From: Pseudarthrobacter sp. fls2-241-R2A-127
GTDB taxonomy: Bacteria; Actinomycetota; Actinomycetes; Actinomycetales; Micrococcaceae
Assembly (NCBI RefSeq): GCF_030209355.1
Contig: NZ_JARVSF010000022.1
Location: 1 to 64,000 of the forward strand
Length of the DNA: 64,000 bases
Reading direction: 5' to 3'
Positions 46,034 to 53,922 of this stretch are shown piece after piece (position 1 is the stretch's first letter; each line of letters opens with the position of its first letter). The notes beneath the pieces are model-generated. The model was not told the DNA's origin. It searched no databases and worked only from the letters and a program-made list of their open reading frames with translations. The position numbers and the translations under genes were made by a program.

Positions 46034-46207
46034 TTAGGTGGTGGGAAGTCCGGCGCGGGTCCAGGCGGTCATGCCGCCGGCCATGGTGTCCGCCTTGTAA
46101 CCTGCGCCGTTGAGGGCATCGGCGACGGCGGCGCTGCGGTTGCCGCTGCGGCAGACGGCGATCACGGGGACGGCCGGGTCAAGCTCGCCCAGCCGGACCT
46201 GCAGCTG
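46034..46207 (-). pseudogene. Rhodanese, C-terminal fragment separated by insertion
   Basis: This is the last 57 codons of a single-domain rhodanese, reading QLQVRLGELDPAVPVIAVCR and on to GGMTAWTRAG, with the active-site cysteine in VCRSGNRSAA. It has no start of its own. It joins in frame to the N-terminal fragment at 48609-48730, with one shared G base at the junction. That gives a 98-residue protein, the normal size. The 2.4-kb insertion separates them, so no intact enzyme is made. Confidence 0.9.
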
Positions 46208-46230
46208 GATGCTTCTATATTCGTCAAGCG
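46208..46230 (+). repeat. 23-bp direct repeat, copy 1 (left end of insertion)
   Basis: The repeat begins GATGCTTCTATATTCG and ends TCAAGCG. It starts exactly at the point where the rhodanese gene is broken. An identical copy lies 428 bases away at 46636-46658. Confidence 0.9.
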
Positions 46231-46370
46231 TGGTTCATTATCCCGAGCAGGTCATGGGAGACAGAGTGGATTGGACTCCGAGCCAAGGACGAGCAGGAGA
46301 CAATAGGGCCGAGGAAACGTATGCTCACGGATACGTTGCGGTGAGCGGGACGAGGATCTAAGGAAGCTCC

Positions 46371-46628
46371 GTGTGGGAAAAGCTGCTGGCCAGGATGCAA
46401 GCTTCAATCCGGTTTCGGAAAAGTTCGATTTCCGATTTGAACTGGCAGAAATACGCCTGGATGACGATCGGTGTTGGCTGGATCCTAATTGGCGTCCTCG
46501 GCTGGTCGGGATGGCCTGCAGTCCTAGCTGTGCTCCTTGGGATCGGATGGCTTGTTCAATCTGGTCTAGCAGTGAGAGAAATCCGTCGACGCCGGCGGGC
46601 AGCCAGCCCGCAGGAGCCGCTGGCCTGA
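46371..46628 (+). CDS. Small membrane hypothetical protein in the insertion
   Basis: This 85-residue protein has a basic N-terminus, two closely spaced membrane segments (YAWMTIGVGWILIGVLGW and WPAVLAVLLGIGWLVQSGLA) and a very basic tail (REIRRRRRAA). The GTG start has AAGGA upstream. No family is recognised. It is bracketed by the two copies of the 23-bp repeat, giving a one-gene unit of 428 bases. Confidence 0.6.
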   Translation: MWEKLLARMQASIRFRKSSISDLNWQKYAWMTIGVGWILIGVLGWSGWPAVLAVLLGIGWLVQSGLAVREIRRRRRAASPQEPLA

Positions 46629-46635
46629 GTCGTTT

Positions 46636-46658
46636 GATGCTTCTATATTCGTCAAGCG
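46636..46658 (+). repeat. 23-bp direct repeat, copy 2
   Basis: The sequence is identical to 46208-46230. It lies between the two small cargo genes, 41 bases before the second one. A partial echo (ATGCTTCTAAT) occurs near 48424. Confidence 0.9.
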
Positions 46659-46698
46659 GAAGTATTGCGCAGTGAGACAGCTTGCTTAGTATTGCCCC

Positions 46699-47262
46699 AT
46701 GAAGGAATGGGTTCGAGCGCACCCATATTTGACCCTGACCGTGGGTTACGTACTTCTCTTTGTCTTGGCTACGGCTATTTGGTGGGCTTTTGGGCAACAG
46801 AACCTAGAGAACGCCATTATCACCGCTGCCATGTGGACCTTGGCGTACGGGCTCCTTGCCTTCTTCGAAACAAAGCGGAGACGCAAAACTAGGGCACGCC
46901 TCGATGAACATGGCCAGATCATGGCCTACATCCGCTACCCGGACTCGCCGGCCGGTTCGCTTACGAGCATATGGAACCAAGGCATAGCGACACCCAGCAC
47001 CGGGTCCATCCACTTCCAGCCTGCGGTGTACGACACCCTAGAACCGTCAGGGCGGGCGACAACCATCAAAGTCCAGGAGCTGTTACCGCAGCGTCGAAAG
47101 TTGAGAGGCAAGGACGGTAGGTACATTCAGGTCCCAGGGCTCGAGGCCATGACACTCCTAACGGACGAGGGCAAGGTGGACGTCGCCGCCCGCCCCGAAT
47201 CATTAGACAAGATGAGCGAAGTTCTAGGCGGCCGGTCAGCAGCTGCCGACGGACGTTCCTGA
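46699..47262 (+). CDS. Membrane-anchored hypothetical protein in the insertion
   Basis: This 187-residue protein has two N-terminal membrane segments (LTLTVGYVLLFVLATAIWWA and IITAAMWTLAYGLLAFFET) and a soluble basic C-terminal domain of about 125 residues. I do not recognise a family. The ATG at 46699 is the first codon after the second 23-bp repeat. It converges on the transposase gene, the two stops being 9 bases apart with a small hairpin (CTGAAC/GTTCAG, 47259-47275) between. Confidence 0.65.
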   Translation: MKEWVRAHPYLTLTVGYVLLFVLATAIWWAFGQQNLENAIITAAMWTLAYGLLAFFETKRRRKTRARLDEHGQIMAYIRYPDSPAGSLTSIWNQGIATPSTGSIHFQPAVYDTLEPSGRATTIKVQELLPQRRKLRGKDGRYIQVPGLEAMTLLTDEGKVDVAARPESLDKMSEVLGGRSAAADGRS

Positions 47263-47271
47263 ACTCCTTGT

Positions 47272-48333
47272 TCAGCGCGCTGGCTCCGGGCCGCTGTTGT
47301 TGAGGGTTCTGTAGATCTGGCGGGTGATGTATCTCTTGAGGCTGCGGATGATTTCCTTTTTAGTGCGTCCTTGGCTTGTTCGCTTCGCGACGTAGGTTCT
47401 CGTGTCCGGATCCCGGTTCATTCTGATGAGGGCGATTGTGTAAAGGGCTTTGTTCAGTTGGCGGTCACCGCCGCGGTTCAGTCGGAATCGTGTTGTGCCC
47501 CCTGATGATGCAGGGACGGGGCAAGTGCCAGCTAAGGCCGCGAAAGCCGCCTCCGAGCGCACTCTTCCTGCGTGTGACCAGGCCGTGAGGATGATTGCAG
47601 CCAACACCGGACCAATGCCGTAGATCTCCAGAAGAGCCGGCTGAACTTGCCGCACGAGGCTCTCCAGTTCTGCGTGGTTCTGTGCCATCTGTTCTTGCAG
47701 GGTCAGGATTTGCTTCGCAAGGCGTGTGGCTTCTCGGCGGCAGGTCTGGATGCCGAATTCCTCGTCCCGTTCCCGCCAGGCGGCGATGGTTTTGATTTGC
47801 GCGGCGGTCAGCGGCTTTCGGGCATCAAGACCCAGGTCAACCACGCGCAGGAGGGCTGTAAGGGCGTTGATGGCAGCGGTGCGTTCCCGTGCCATGCTGC
47901 GTCGCGCGTTGGACAGGATGCGAAGTGCCATGTGGTTTTGGCCCGAGCGAGGTTCGCGCAGCCGGTCCATTGAGACGCTTAGAACAGCTCGCGCTGCACG
48001 GGCGGCGTCGATGGAATCGGATTTGCCCTGGTATCTGCCCAGTCGCTGGTTGGGGATTGGCGCTTCAGTGACGGGGAAGCCCGCCTCGGCAGCCTGTTGC
48101 CTAAGTTTCGCACCGTACGATCCTGTTCCTTCCATGGAGAGAAGGACGGTCTCCACGGAAGCCCCGGTGCGCCGCAGGATCCAGGACAGGGCGCGGGTCC
48201 CGCCAGCTGCGGTGGCGGGGAATGTTTCGTTCGCGACTTCTCCGCCGCTGGCGGTGTTGATGATGGCGAGGGTGTGGGTTTTGGCATGGGTATCAATGCC
48301 AACGATGAAGCCGAAGTGTTCTGCAACGATCAT
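47272..48333 (-). CDS. IS110-family transposase
   Basis: This 353-residue DEDD recombinase has an N-terminal RuvC-like domain (FIVGIDTHAKTHTLAII, LSMEGTGSYGAKL, QGKSDSIDAARAARAVL). Its C-terminal Tnp20 domain has IYGIGPVLAAIILTAW and the serine motif LAGTCPVPASSGGTTRFRLN. IS110 enzymes recombine without classical inverted repeats and, in studied members, are guided by a bridge RNA from the noncoding end. GGAGG lies before the ATG. The gene looks intact, so the element may still be active. Confidence 0.95.
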   Translation of the reverse strand: MIVAEHFGFIVGIDTHAKTHTLAIINTASGGEVANETFPATAAGGTRALSWILRRTGASVETVLLSMEGTGSYGAKLRQQAAEAGFPVTEAPIPNQRLGRYQGKSDSIDAARAARAVLSVSMDRLREPRSGQNHMALRILSNARRSMARERTAAINALTALLRVVDLGLDARKPLTAAQIKTIAAWRERDEEFGIQTCRREATRLAKQILTLQEQMAQNHAELESLVRQVQPALLEIYGIGPVLAAIILTAWSHAGRVRSEAAFAALAGTCPVPASSGGTTRFRLNRGGDRQLNKALYTIALIRMNRDPDTRTYVAKRTSQGRTKKEIIRSLKRYITRQIYRTLNNSGPEPAR

Positions 48334-48608
48334 CTTTTTCCTCCTGAATACCGGAAATGAAGTCGCATCGGTGGGTTACGGCGTGGCAGGTCTGTAATGG
48401 GCCACACCAGTGCACGGATGGGCATGCTTCTAATCAGGCCAGCGCTGTAGACAGAACCGATGCTGGGCCCGGCTAAGGCGGACATATCCAAGAAAGCGCA
48501 CTCCGCAAGACTCAATTCGAAGGCAAACCCATGGGTGAGTCACGCCCTAGCAAGGCCACAGCATCAGACTGCCAGTTGCTCGCGGAGCAACCAGGTAAAG
48601 ACTTACAG
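48334..48608 (-). ncRNA. Noncoding end of the IS110 element, possible bridge RNA
   Basis: This 275-base stretch lies upstream of the transposase on its strand, where IS110 bridge RNAs are encoded. It contains a stable hairpin with arms GTTGCTC (48575-48581) and GAGCAAC (48585-48591). It also contains the octamer CCCATGGG (about 48528-48535), which equals the sequence flanking the insertion point in the rhodanese gene (48609-48616). No convincing protein frame is present apart from the fused end of the broken rhodanese. The RNA itself is inferred, not seen. Confidence 0.45.
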
Positions 48609-48730
48609 CCCATGGGGATGTGCAGGGCGCCGGGGATCATGCCCTCGGCCACCTCAAAGTCCTCGCGGACGTCGAGGATGCGCGCGGTGGAGCGGCGCTG
48701 GTCGGTTTCGGTGATGGTGATTTCAGCCAT
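48512..48730 (-). pseudogene. Rhodanese, N-terminal fragment fused to insertion sequence
   Basis: A rhodanese start, MAEITITETDQRRSTARILD, then REDFEVAEGMIPGALHIPMG, is intact up to 48609. It then runs into insertion-derived residues and stops at 48512. The catalytic cysteine lies in the detached half (46034-46207). The 73-residue product would have no sulfurtransferase activity. The gene belongs to the sulfur operon and is the fourth from its promoter. Confidence 0.9.
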
Positions 48731-48774
48731 GGTGGTTTCTCCTTCGAAGTGGTTGTTGGCTGGGGGTGGTGTGT

Positions 48775-49116
48775 CTAGCGGACGGGTTCGCCGGCCTGGC
48801 GCCAGGCGGCCATGCCGCCGCGCACCGAGTAGGCGTCGTACCCCTTGGCGGCCAGCATCCGGGCTGCGGAGGCGGAGCGAACGCCGGAGGCGCAGACCGC
48901 GATCACCGGCTTGGCCTTTTGGATGCCGGCAGTGCTGGCCTGCAGCCGGTCCAGGGGGACGTGCTTGGCCTGTGGTGCCCGGCCGGTCCGCCATTCCTGC
49001 GCGGACCTGACGTCGATCAGCGTGGCACCCGAACCCAGGAGTTCCTTGGCCTGGGCCACGGAAATCGTTTTGTAGGGCTTGCTGAAGGCCTTCTTGAGGG
49101 AGTCGAGAAGTCCCAT
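48775..49116 (-). CDS. Single-domain rhodanese with N-terminal extension
   Basis: This 113-residue sulfurtransferase has active-site C75 in [18 protein letters not shown], preceded by [21 protein letters not shown] short amphipathic leader ([18 protein letters not shown]) precedes the domain. AAAGGAG sits 7 bases before the ATG. It remains intact in the sulfur operon and may cover for the broken rhodanese next to it. Confidence 0.93.
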   Translation of the reverse strand: MGLLDSLKKAFSKPYKTISVAQAKELLGSGATLIDVRSAQEWRTGRAPQAKHVPLDRLQASTAGIQKAKPVIAVCASGVRSASAARMLAAKGYDAYSVRGGMAAWRQAGEPVR

Positions 49117-49138
49117 GGTGTTCTCCTTTGTGGATGGG

Positions 49139-49897
49139 TCAGGCGGTGACCGTGCCGGCGGTGACCCACGCCGCAACGGCGAAGATGAGTACCGCGAACG
49201 AGATGCGGATGTGCTTGTCCTTCAGGCGGCGGGCAAACCGGGCGGCAACCAGTGATCCAACGATCGCCGGGATGGCGAACGCCAGGGTGGTGGCCCAGTC
49301 AATGGTGAAGCCGGCCGCGTGGGCGCTGAACCCGGCAGCCGAGTTGACCACGATGATGGCCAGTGAGGTTCCCACGGCCTGCTTCATGCGCAGGCCCAGG
49401 AAGATGGTCAGCGCGGGAGTGATCAGGAAGCCGCCGCCCACGCCGAGCAGTCCGGTGAGGAACCCGACGAGCAGGCCCACGCCCACGGCCTTCGGCGCGC
49501 AGGTGCGGAAGGCCCGGTGCGGGCCGATGCTGCAGGAGCCCTCGGTTTCGCGGGGTTTGCTGAGCATTCGGATTCCGGCAATCACCATGATCGCGGCAAA
49601 GGCCAGCATCAAAATGTTCGGATCCAGCAGCTTTCCCACGGCCGCGCCTGCCCAGGCTGCCGGGATGCCGGCCGCGCCGACGAGGGCGATGACAGGCCAG
49701 TTCAAGCCCTCGCGGATGCGGGGGATCAGGGCCGCGAGCGAGGAGATTCCCACCACCAGCAGCGAGGTGGGAATGGCCTGGGCGGGGCTCATGCCCACGC
49801 CGTACACCAGGGCTGGAACGGCAATGATGGACCCGCCGCCGCCTACTACGCCCAGTACGACGCCGACGACGAGCCCCAAACCCAGGGCCGCGATCAT
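49139..49897 (-). CDS. TauE/SafE family sulfite/thiosulfate exporter
   Basis: This 252-residue membrane protein has two TauE halves ([20 protein letters not shown] and [20 protein letters not shown]) and about eight membrane segments. It exports sulfite, thiosulfate or related sulfur oxyanions. A Cys pair lies in the central loop ([16 protein letters not shown]). Its ATG overlaps the preceding rhodanese stop by 4 bases. Confidence 0.92.
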   Translation of the reverse strand: MIAALGLGLVVGVVLGVVGGGGSIIAVPALVYGVGMSPAQAIPTSLLVVGISSLAALIPRIREGLNWPVIALVGAAGIPAAWAGAAVGKLLDPNILMLAFAAIMVIAGIRMLSKPRETEGSCSIGPHRAFRTCAPKAVGVGLLVGFLTGLLGVGGGFLITPALTIFLGLRMKQAVGTSLAIIVVNSAAGFSAHAAGFTIDWATTLAFAIPAIVGSLVAARFARRLKDKHIRISFAVLIFAVAAWVTAGTVTA

Positions 49898-50511
49898 GCC
49901 GCCGCGCCCTCTTCGGCCGGCTGGACGGGAAGCTGCAGGATGGCGCTTTCGCGGGTGGGCTCCGTGGCAGCCTTGTTCCACGGCATGGCCGAGAGGGCCT
50001 TGCCCATGGCGCAGGTGTTGGTGGCGGCCGAGAAGGTCAGGCCCGTGCCGATGGCGCCGGCCAGCATACGGACCTTTGGCGAGACGAACTTGCCGCCCAC
50101 CAGGCCCAGCATCACCAGGGAACCTGCGGCCAGGCGGACCTGGCGCTCCAGGTCCCAGCGGTCTTTGCCCTTGACGACGTCGCCGCCGGCGGCGGCAAAG
50201 CCGGGGACGCCGCCGGTGAGGACGTAGGCGGTGTCCAGGCCGACGGTGGTCATGCGCTGGCGGGCCTGCTCGGCGCGGACGCCGGACTGGCAGACCAGGA
50301 CCACCCGTGAGCCCAGCCGGGCGGCGAGTTCATCGGTGTGCTCGGAAAGCAGCGGCAGCGGCACGTTGTAGGAGCCGCGGATGTGCATGGACTCGAATTC
50401 GGCGGCAGAGCGCACGTCAATCACCACGAGGTCCTGGTGCTCTTTGATCCAGGACTGCAGGGTCTCGGGAGCGAGTGCGGTCACGGCGCCTGCTTTGGAA
50501 GGGGAAGTCAT
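49894..50511 (-). CDS. Rhodanese-DUF2892 membrane protein (YgaP-like)
   Basis: This 205-residue protein has an N-terminal rhodanese domain with C74 in [18 protein letters not shown] and a C-terminal DUF2892 region. The latter has two short membrane helices ([32 protein letters not shown]). This is the layout of membrane-bound YgaP sulfurtransferases. It is the first gene of the sulfur operon. GAGAGG 6 bases upstream fixes the start at 50511. Two CstR-like boxes lie between it and the divergent repressor gene. Confidence 0.92.
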   Translation of the reverse strand: MTSPSKAGAVTALAPETLQSWIKEHQDLVVIDVRSAAEFESMHIRGSYNVPLPLLSEHTDELAARLGSRVVLVCQSGVRAEQARQRMTTVGLDTAYVLTGGVPGFAAAGGDVVKGKDRWDLERQVRLAAGSLVMLGLVGGKFVSPKVRMLAGAIGTGLTFSAATNTCAMGKALSAMPWNKAATEPTRESAILQLPVQPAEEGAAA

Positions 50512-50558
50512 AAGTAGCCTCTCGGGAGGGTCAGGTGGATACCCCACCGAGTATTACA

Positions 50559-50577
50559 GATACCCCCGGGGGTAGTC
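50559..50577. promoter_or_regulatory. CstR-type operator 1, divergent promoter region
   Basis: GATACCCCC and GGGGGTAGTC form a palindrome with a 10-base G/C core (CCCCCGGGGG). It lies between the operon (50511) and the repressor gene (50635). Confidence 0.8.
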
Positions 50578-50580
50578 AAA

Positions 50581-50596
50581 ACACCCATGGGGGTAT
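50581..50596. promoter_or_regulatory. CstR-type operator 2, divergent promoter region
   Basis: ACACCCATGGGGGTAT is a weaker copy of the same palindrome, 4 bases from operator 1 and 39 bases before the repressor start. An additional half-site (GGATACCCCA) occurs near 50538. Confidence 0.65.
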
Positions 50597-50604
50597 ATAG
50601 TTGA

Positions 50605-50892
<288 letters not shown>

Positions 50893-50948
50893 TTCGACGC
50901 CCTGGCAGTCCCACGGCAGCAGACCATTCGGCAACCCTAAGGAGCATC

Positions 50949-51365
50949 ATGAGCTACACCCTGGCCACCACCGTTTCCCTCCCGTGGGCGGAAGCAGTGG
51001 ACCGCACCCGTGACGCCCTTGCCGCCGAGGGTTTCGGAATCCTTACCGAAATCAACATCCGTTCCACCTTCCAGGCCAAGCTGGGCGATGAAGCCGCGGC
51101 CGCCGTCGGCGATTACGTGATTCTCGGCGCCTGCAACCCGTCCCTGGCCAGCAAGGCCCTCGCCGCCGAGCCGCAGATGGGCGCCCTGTTGCCGTGCAAC
51201 GTGGTGGTGCGCCGCGCGGCCGATGCGCATGAGACCACCGTTGAGGCGATCGACCCGAAGACCATGGTCCAGCTCAGCGAAGCCCCGTCCGTCAAGGACG
51301 TGGCGGACGACGCCGGGACGCGCCTCCGGAAGGCCCTCGCCAGCCTGGGCGGCGCAGGAGCTTAA
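50949..51365 (+). CDS. DUF302 family protein
   Basis: This 138-residue protein has the DUF302 core (LPWAEAVDRTRDALAAEGFG, NVVVRRAADAHETTVEAIDP) and an ILGACNPSLASKAL segment with one Cys. DUF302 proteins are frequent in sulfide or metal stress clusters, and their function is unknown. AAGGAG precedes the ATG at 50949. It lies 56 bases after cstR, probably on the same transcript. Confidence 0.88.
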   Translation: MSYTLATTVSLPWAEAVDRTRDALAAEGFGILTEINIRSTFQAKLGDEAAAAVGDYVILGACNPSLASKALAAEPQMGALLPCNVVVRRAADAHETTVEAIDPKTMVQLSEAPSVKDVADDAGTRLRKALASLGGAGA

Positions 51366-51368
51366 GAG

Positions 51369-52154
51369 TCACCGGCGGCCGGTCTCCAACTGCACCACGT
51401 CCCGTGTGAAGGAAAACGCCAGCAGCGCCAGGGCCGCCGCCGGAACGGACACCGCGGCAAGGCCGGGTACTCCGGGGAGCAGGGCAACCAGCAGCGCCAA
51501 CGGCTGGAACGCCCCGATCGCCTTCCGCGACTGGCTTGGCGGCAGTGGCCCCCGGAGCTGTGGCCGGAACACTCCCGCGGCCACGAACACGTAGTACATG
51601 CCCCCTATCGCCAGCACCCACGGCCCCACCCGTGCAGCGGCCGCGACGGACAACGCAAGGACCAGTCCGGCGTCGGTGGCCGCATCGAAGCGCGCCCCCG
51701 CCGTGGACGACAGCCCGGTCCGCCGCGCCACGGCCCCGTCCACCCCGTCCAACAGGAAAGCCAGCCCGCCCAGGACCGGAACCAGAAGGTCCGCCCGGGG
51801 GCCCGTAAACAGCTGGGGGACCGCCAGCGCGGCACAGAGGGCGGCGAGGACGGCGCGCAGCAGCGTCACACGGTCGGCCGGAGTGGAGAAACGGGGTACC
51901 CGCCGCAGCACTGAAGCGGCCGCGGCACCTGAGACCAGCGCGCCCGCGCACAGGCCTGCCAGTTGCACGGGAAACCCCTCGGCGGACAACGATGACAGCC
52001 ACAACGCCGCCAAACCATAGGCGGCCACGGCGGCCAGCGCGTCGGGGACGGCACGCCCGGCCGCGCCGCGAGGCCCTGCCACCTCCGCCCGCACACTGAC
52101 GACGGCGGCGGACCCGGCCCACCGGCGTTCCGCGGAACCCGGACGGGGAATCAC
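51369..52154 (-). CDS. CDP-alcohol phosphatidyltransferase family protein
   Basis: This 261-residue multi-span membrane enzyme has the complete family motif D-x2-DG-x2-AR-x8-G-x3-D-x3-D, beginning DGVDGAVARRTG and ending GARFDAATD. Such enzymes join a CDP-activated alcohol to an acceptor in phospholipid synthesis. The acceptor is unknown here, and the motif aspartates are all intact. The GTG start overlaps the upstream membrane gene's stop by 4 bases, so they are co-translated. Confidence 0.88.
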   Translation of the reverse strand: MIPRPGSAERRWAGSAAVVSVRAEVAGPRGAAGRAVPDALAAVAAYGLAALWLSSLSAEGFPVQLAGLCAGALVSGAAAASVLRRVPRFSTPADRVTLLRAVLAALCAALAVPQLFTGPRADLLVPVLGGLAFLLDGVDGAVARRTGLSSTAGARFDAATDAGLVLALSVAAAARVGPWVLAIGGMYYVFVAAGVFRPQLRGPLPPSQSRKAIGAFQPLALLVALLPGVPGLAAVSVPAAALALLAFSFTRDVVQLETGRR

Positions 52155-52612
52155 GTGCCGGGACGCGTCGTCGGGCGTTTCACCGCGGCGGACCGCCGCT
52201 TCCCGGACCCCCGGGCCAGTCCCGCGGCGGCCAGGAGGGCCCCGGCTCCCTCGGCGACGGCGCTGAGGGTCTTCGAGAAGAACCAGACGGGATCGTACAT
52301 GGCGGGGATCGGTCCGATGGCCGGGATGTCAACGTACCGGTACAGCATCACGGCAGCGAAGGCGCTCAGGGCCACCAGCAAGGCCACCGCGTAGGCTGCC
52401 CGGCTGCCCCGGAGCAGGACAAAGATCCCGGCCACAGCAGCCACGGCGGCCTCCAGCAGGAAGAGGGTGCCCTGGCTGACGGTGCCCGGCTGCGCGTTTT
52501 GGTAGCCCGGTGCCAGGAAGAGGTGTACGCCGGCATCAATGAACAACGCAAGGGCGGTCAATAGTCTTAGTGCCACGCTTATGTATACGCCCGAAGTTCC
52601 CTCCCGGTTCAC
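52151..52612 (-). CDS. Four-helix membrane hypothetical protein
   Basis: This 153-residue protein has four membrane segments (LRLLTALALFIDAGVHLFLA, LFLLEAAVAAVAGIFVLL, YAVALLVALSAFAAVML, LSAVAEGAGALLAAAGLA). The pattern DAGVHLFLAPGY recalls small actinobacterial DoxX- or YcgZ-like proteins, but no family is assigned. The GTG start has AAGGGGG upstream. It forms a two-gene unit with the phosphatidyltransferase. Confidence 0.75.
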   Translation of the reverse strand: MNREGTSGVYISVALRLLTALALFIDAGVHLFLAPGYQNAQPGTVSQGTLFLLEAAVAAVAGIFVLLRGSRAAYAVALLVALSAFAAVMLYRYVDIPAIGPIPAMYDPVWFFSKTLSAVAEGAGALLAAAGLARGSGKRRSAAVKRPTTRPGT

Positions 52613-52720
52613 CCTGCCCCCTTATAAATGCGGGTTCAATGCGGAATATTTAGGACCATCCGCAACCTTGCGCCCATAGCGGGCAGGAGGCCTGCGGCCC
52701 TACGAGCAAGGAGAACCACC

Positions 52721-53266
52721 ATGACCCTTCCCCAGCAACTCACCCCCGGAACCTGGACCCTGGACATGTCGCACAGCGAGATCGGCTTCAGCGTCCGGCA
52801 TGCCGGCATCAGCAAGGTCCGTGGCCGCTTCACCGAGGCCACGGCCGAAGCCCGGGTGGGGGAGTCCCTGGCCGACTCAACCCTGCACGCCACCGTGGCC
52901 ACGGCCAGCTTCGACTCCGGCGACGCCAACCGTGATGCGCACGTCCGGGGCGAGGACTTCTTCGACGTCGAGAAGTTTCCCGAGATGACCTTCCGCGGCA
53001 CCCGTATCGAAGGTGACGGGGAGGATTACACCCTGACCGGGGACCTGACCATCAAGGGCGTCACCCAGCCGGTAGAGCTCGAAGTTGAGTTCACCGGTGT
53101 TGCCGTGGACCCGTTCGGCGCCACGCGGGCGGGCTTCTCCGCCGAGACCGAGATCAGCCGCAAGGCATTCGGGCTGACCTGGAACGCAGCCCTGGAAACC
53201 GGCGGCCTGCTGGTCAGCGACAAGGTGAAGATCAACCTCGAAGCCGCACTGGTAAAGCAGGGCTGA
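52721..53266 (+). CDS. YceI family protein
   Basis: This 181-residue lipocalin-like protein begins TPGTWTLDMSHSEIGFSVRH and contains ASFDSGDANRDAHVRGEDFF and LTGDLTIKGVTQPVELEVEF, all diagnostic of YceI. Family members bind isoprenoids such as polyprenyl quinones. There is no signal peptide, so this copy is cytoplasmic. AAGGAG precedes the ATG at 52721. Confidence 0.95.
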   Translation: MTLPQQLTPGTWTLDMSHSEIGFSVRHAGISKVRGRFTEATAEARVGESLADSTLHATVATASFDSGDANRDAHVRGEDFFDVEKFPEMTFRGTRIEGDGEDYTLTGDLTIKGVTQPVELEVEFTGVAVDPFGATRAGFSAETEISRKAFGLTWNAALETGGLLVSDKVKINLEAALVKQG

Positions 53267-53290
53267 CCGGGGACCCACCCGACGGCGGCC

Positions 53291-53327
53291 GGGGCGGACA
53301 CTGCGCGTGTGGCGCAGCGCCCGCCCC
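53291..53327. terminator. Terminator between yceI and copC
   Basis: GGGGCGG (53291-53297) pairs with CCGCCCC (53321-53327), with the inner stem TGCGC/GCGCA. The flanking genes converge (stops 53266 and 53364). Confidence 0.7.
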
Positions 53328-53363
53328 TGCCAGTCCTCCGGCCCGGCCGGCCATCCGGCCTGG

Positions 53364-53912
53364 TCAGGCGTCGGAGTCCGGGTTCTTGAGCCGCCGCCGC
53401 ACCAGGGCCGCACCGATAGCCAGGCCGATCACCAGGACGGCGGCAGCCCCGCCGGCGATGACCACGCCTGACTGGGGCCCCGCAGGGCCGGCCGCGGCAC
53501 CGGCGGCCGGCGCTGCCGCGCCGGAGCTGCCGGCGCCGGCCGTGAACGTGAACGTTCCTTCAATGGGGTGCCCATCGGAAGAGGCCACCCGCCAAGTGAC
53601 CGTGTATTTGCCTGCGGGGGCGCCGGCTTTCACGGCCTGGGTGACGTGGTTGTCCACGATGGTGACGGCGCCGTCGGCCTGGTCCGTTCCATTGGCGTCC
53701 TGGACCTGTACAACCGATCCGATGCCCATTGGCGTGTGGTCGAACGTCAGCCCGATCTGGCTGGGAACCGCCGGCACGGAGGATCCATTCGCAGGGTCAC
53801 TGGATTCAAGCACGTCGTGCGCCTGCGCGGGTGCGGCCAGGGCGAGCGGAAAAGCCGCCAGGGCCAGAATCAGCAGGAAGCGCCGGAGGCGGCGCGGAAT
53901 TGTTGACTGCAC
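53364..53912 (-). CDS. copC: CopC domain copper-binding protein
   Basis: This 182-residue protein has a signal peptide ending APAQAHDVL, so the mature N-terminus begins with His, the CopC copper ligand. The CopC fold follows (SSDPANGSSVPAVPSQIGLT, TWRVASSDGHPIEGTFTF), with a further His near the end of the domain. A C-terminal membrane anchor (VVIAGGAAAVLVIGLAIGAA) follows an Ala/Gly linker. The GTG start at 53912 has AGGAG 7 bases upstream. It follows the YcnI gene by 10 bases. Confidence 0.9.
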   Translation of the reverse strand: MQSTIPRRLRRFLLILALAAFPLALAAPAQAHDVLESSDPANGSSVPAVPSQIGLTFDHTPMGIGSVVQVQDANGTDQADGAVTIVDNHVTQAVKAGAPAGKYTVTWRVASSDGHPIEGTFTFTAGAGSSGAAAPAAGAAAGPAGPQSGVVIAGGAAAVLVIGLAIGAALVRRRLKNPDSDA

Positions 53913-53922
53913 GTGAGGTCTC

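Larger units (their letters stand above)
46208..48608. mobile_element. 2.4-kb insertion with IS110-family transposase and two cargo genes
   Basis: The insert boundaries are defined by the split rhodanese gene. Removing about 2400 bases restores the frame exactly, with at most one duplicated base. It contains two small membrane-protein genes on the plus strand, an IS110-type transposase on the minus strand, and 275 bases of noncoding DNA at the high-coordinate end. Base composition is visibly less GC-rich than the surroundings. No long target duplication or terminal inverted repeat is seen, as expected for IS110-type or site-specific recombination. Confidence 0.85.

Noticed and set aside
46208..48608. 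Integron cassette array
   Set aside because: The 23-bp repeat lacks the attC core sites and no tyrosine integrase is present. The transposase is of the IS110 type.
48731..48994. In-frame upstream extension of the rhodanese N-terminal fragment
   Set aside because: It overlaps the intact rhodanese at 48775-49116 in another frame and is Arg/Pro-rich noise. The start at 48730 gives the family N-terminus.
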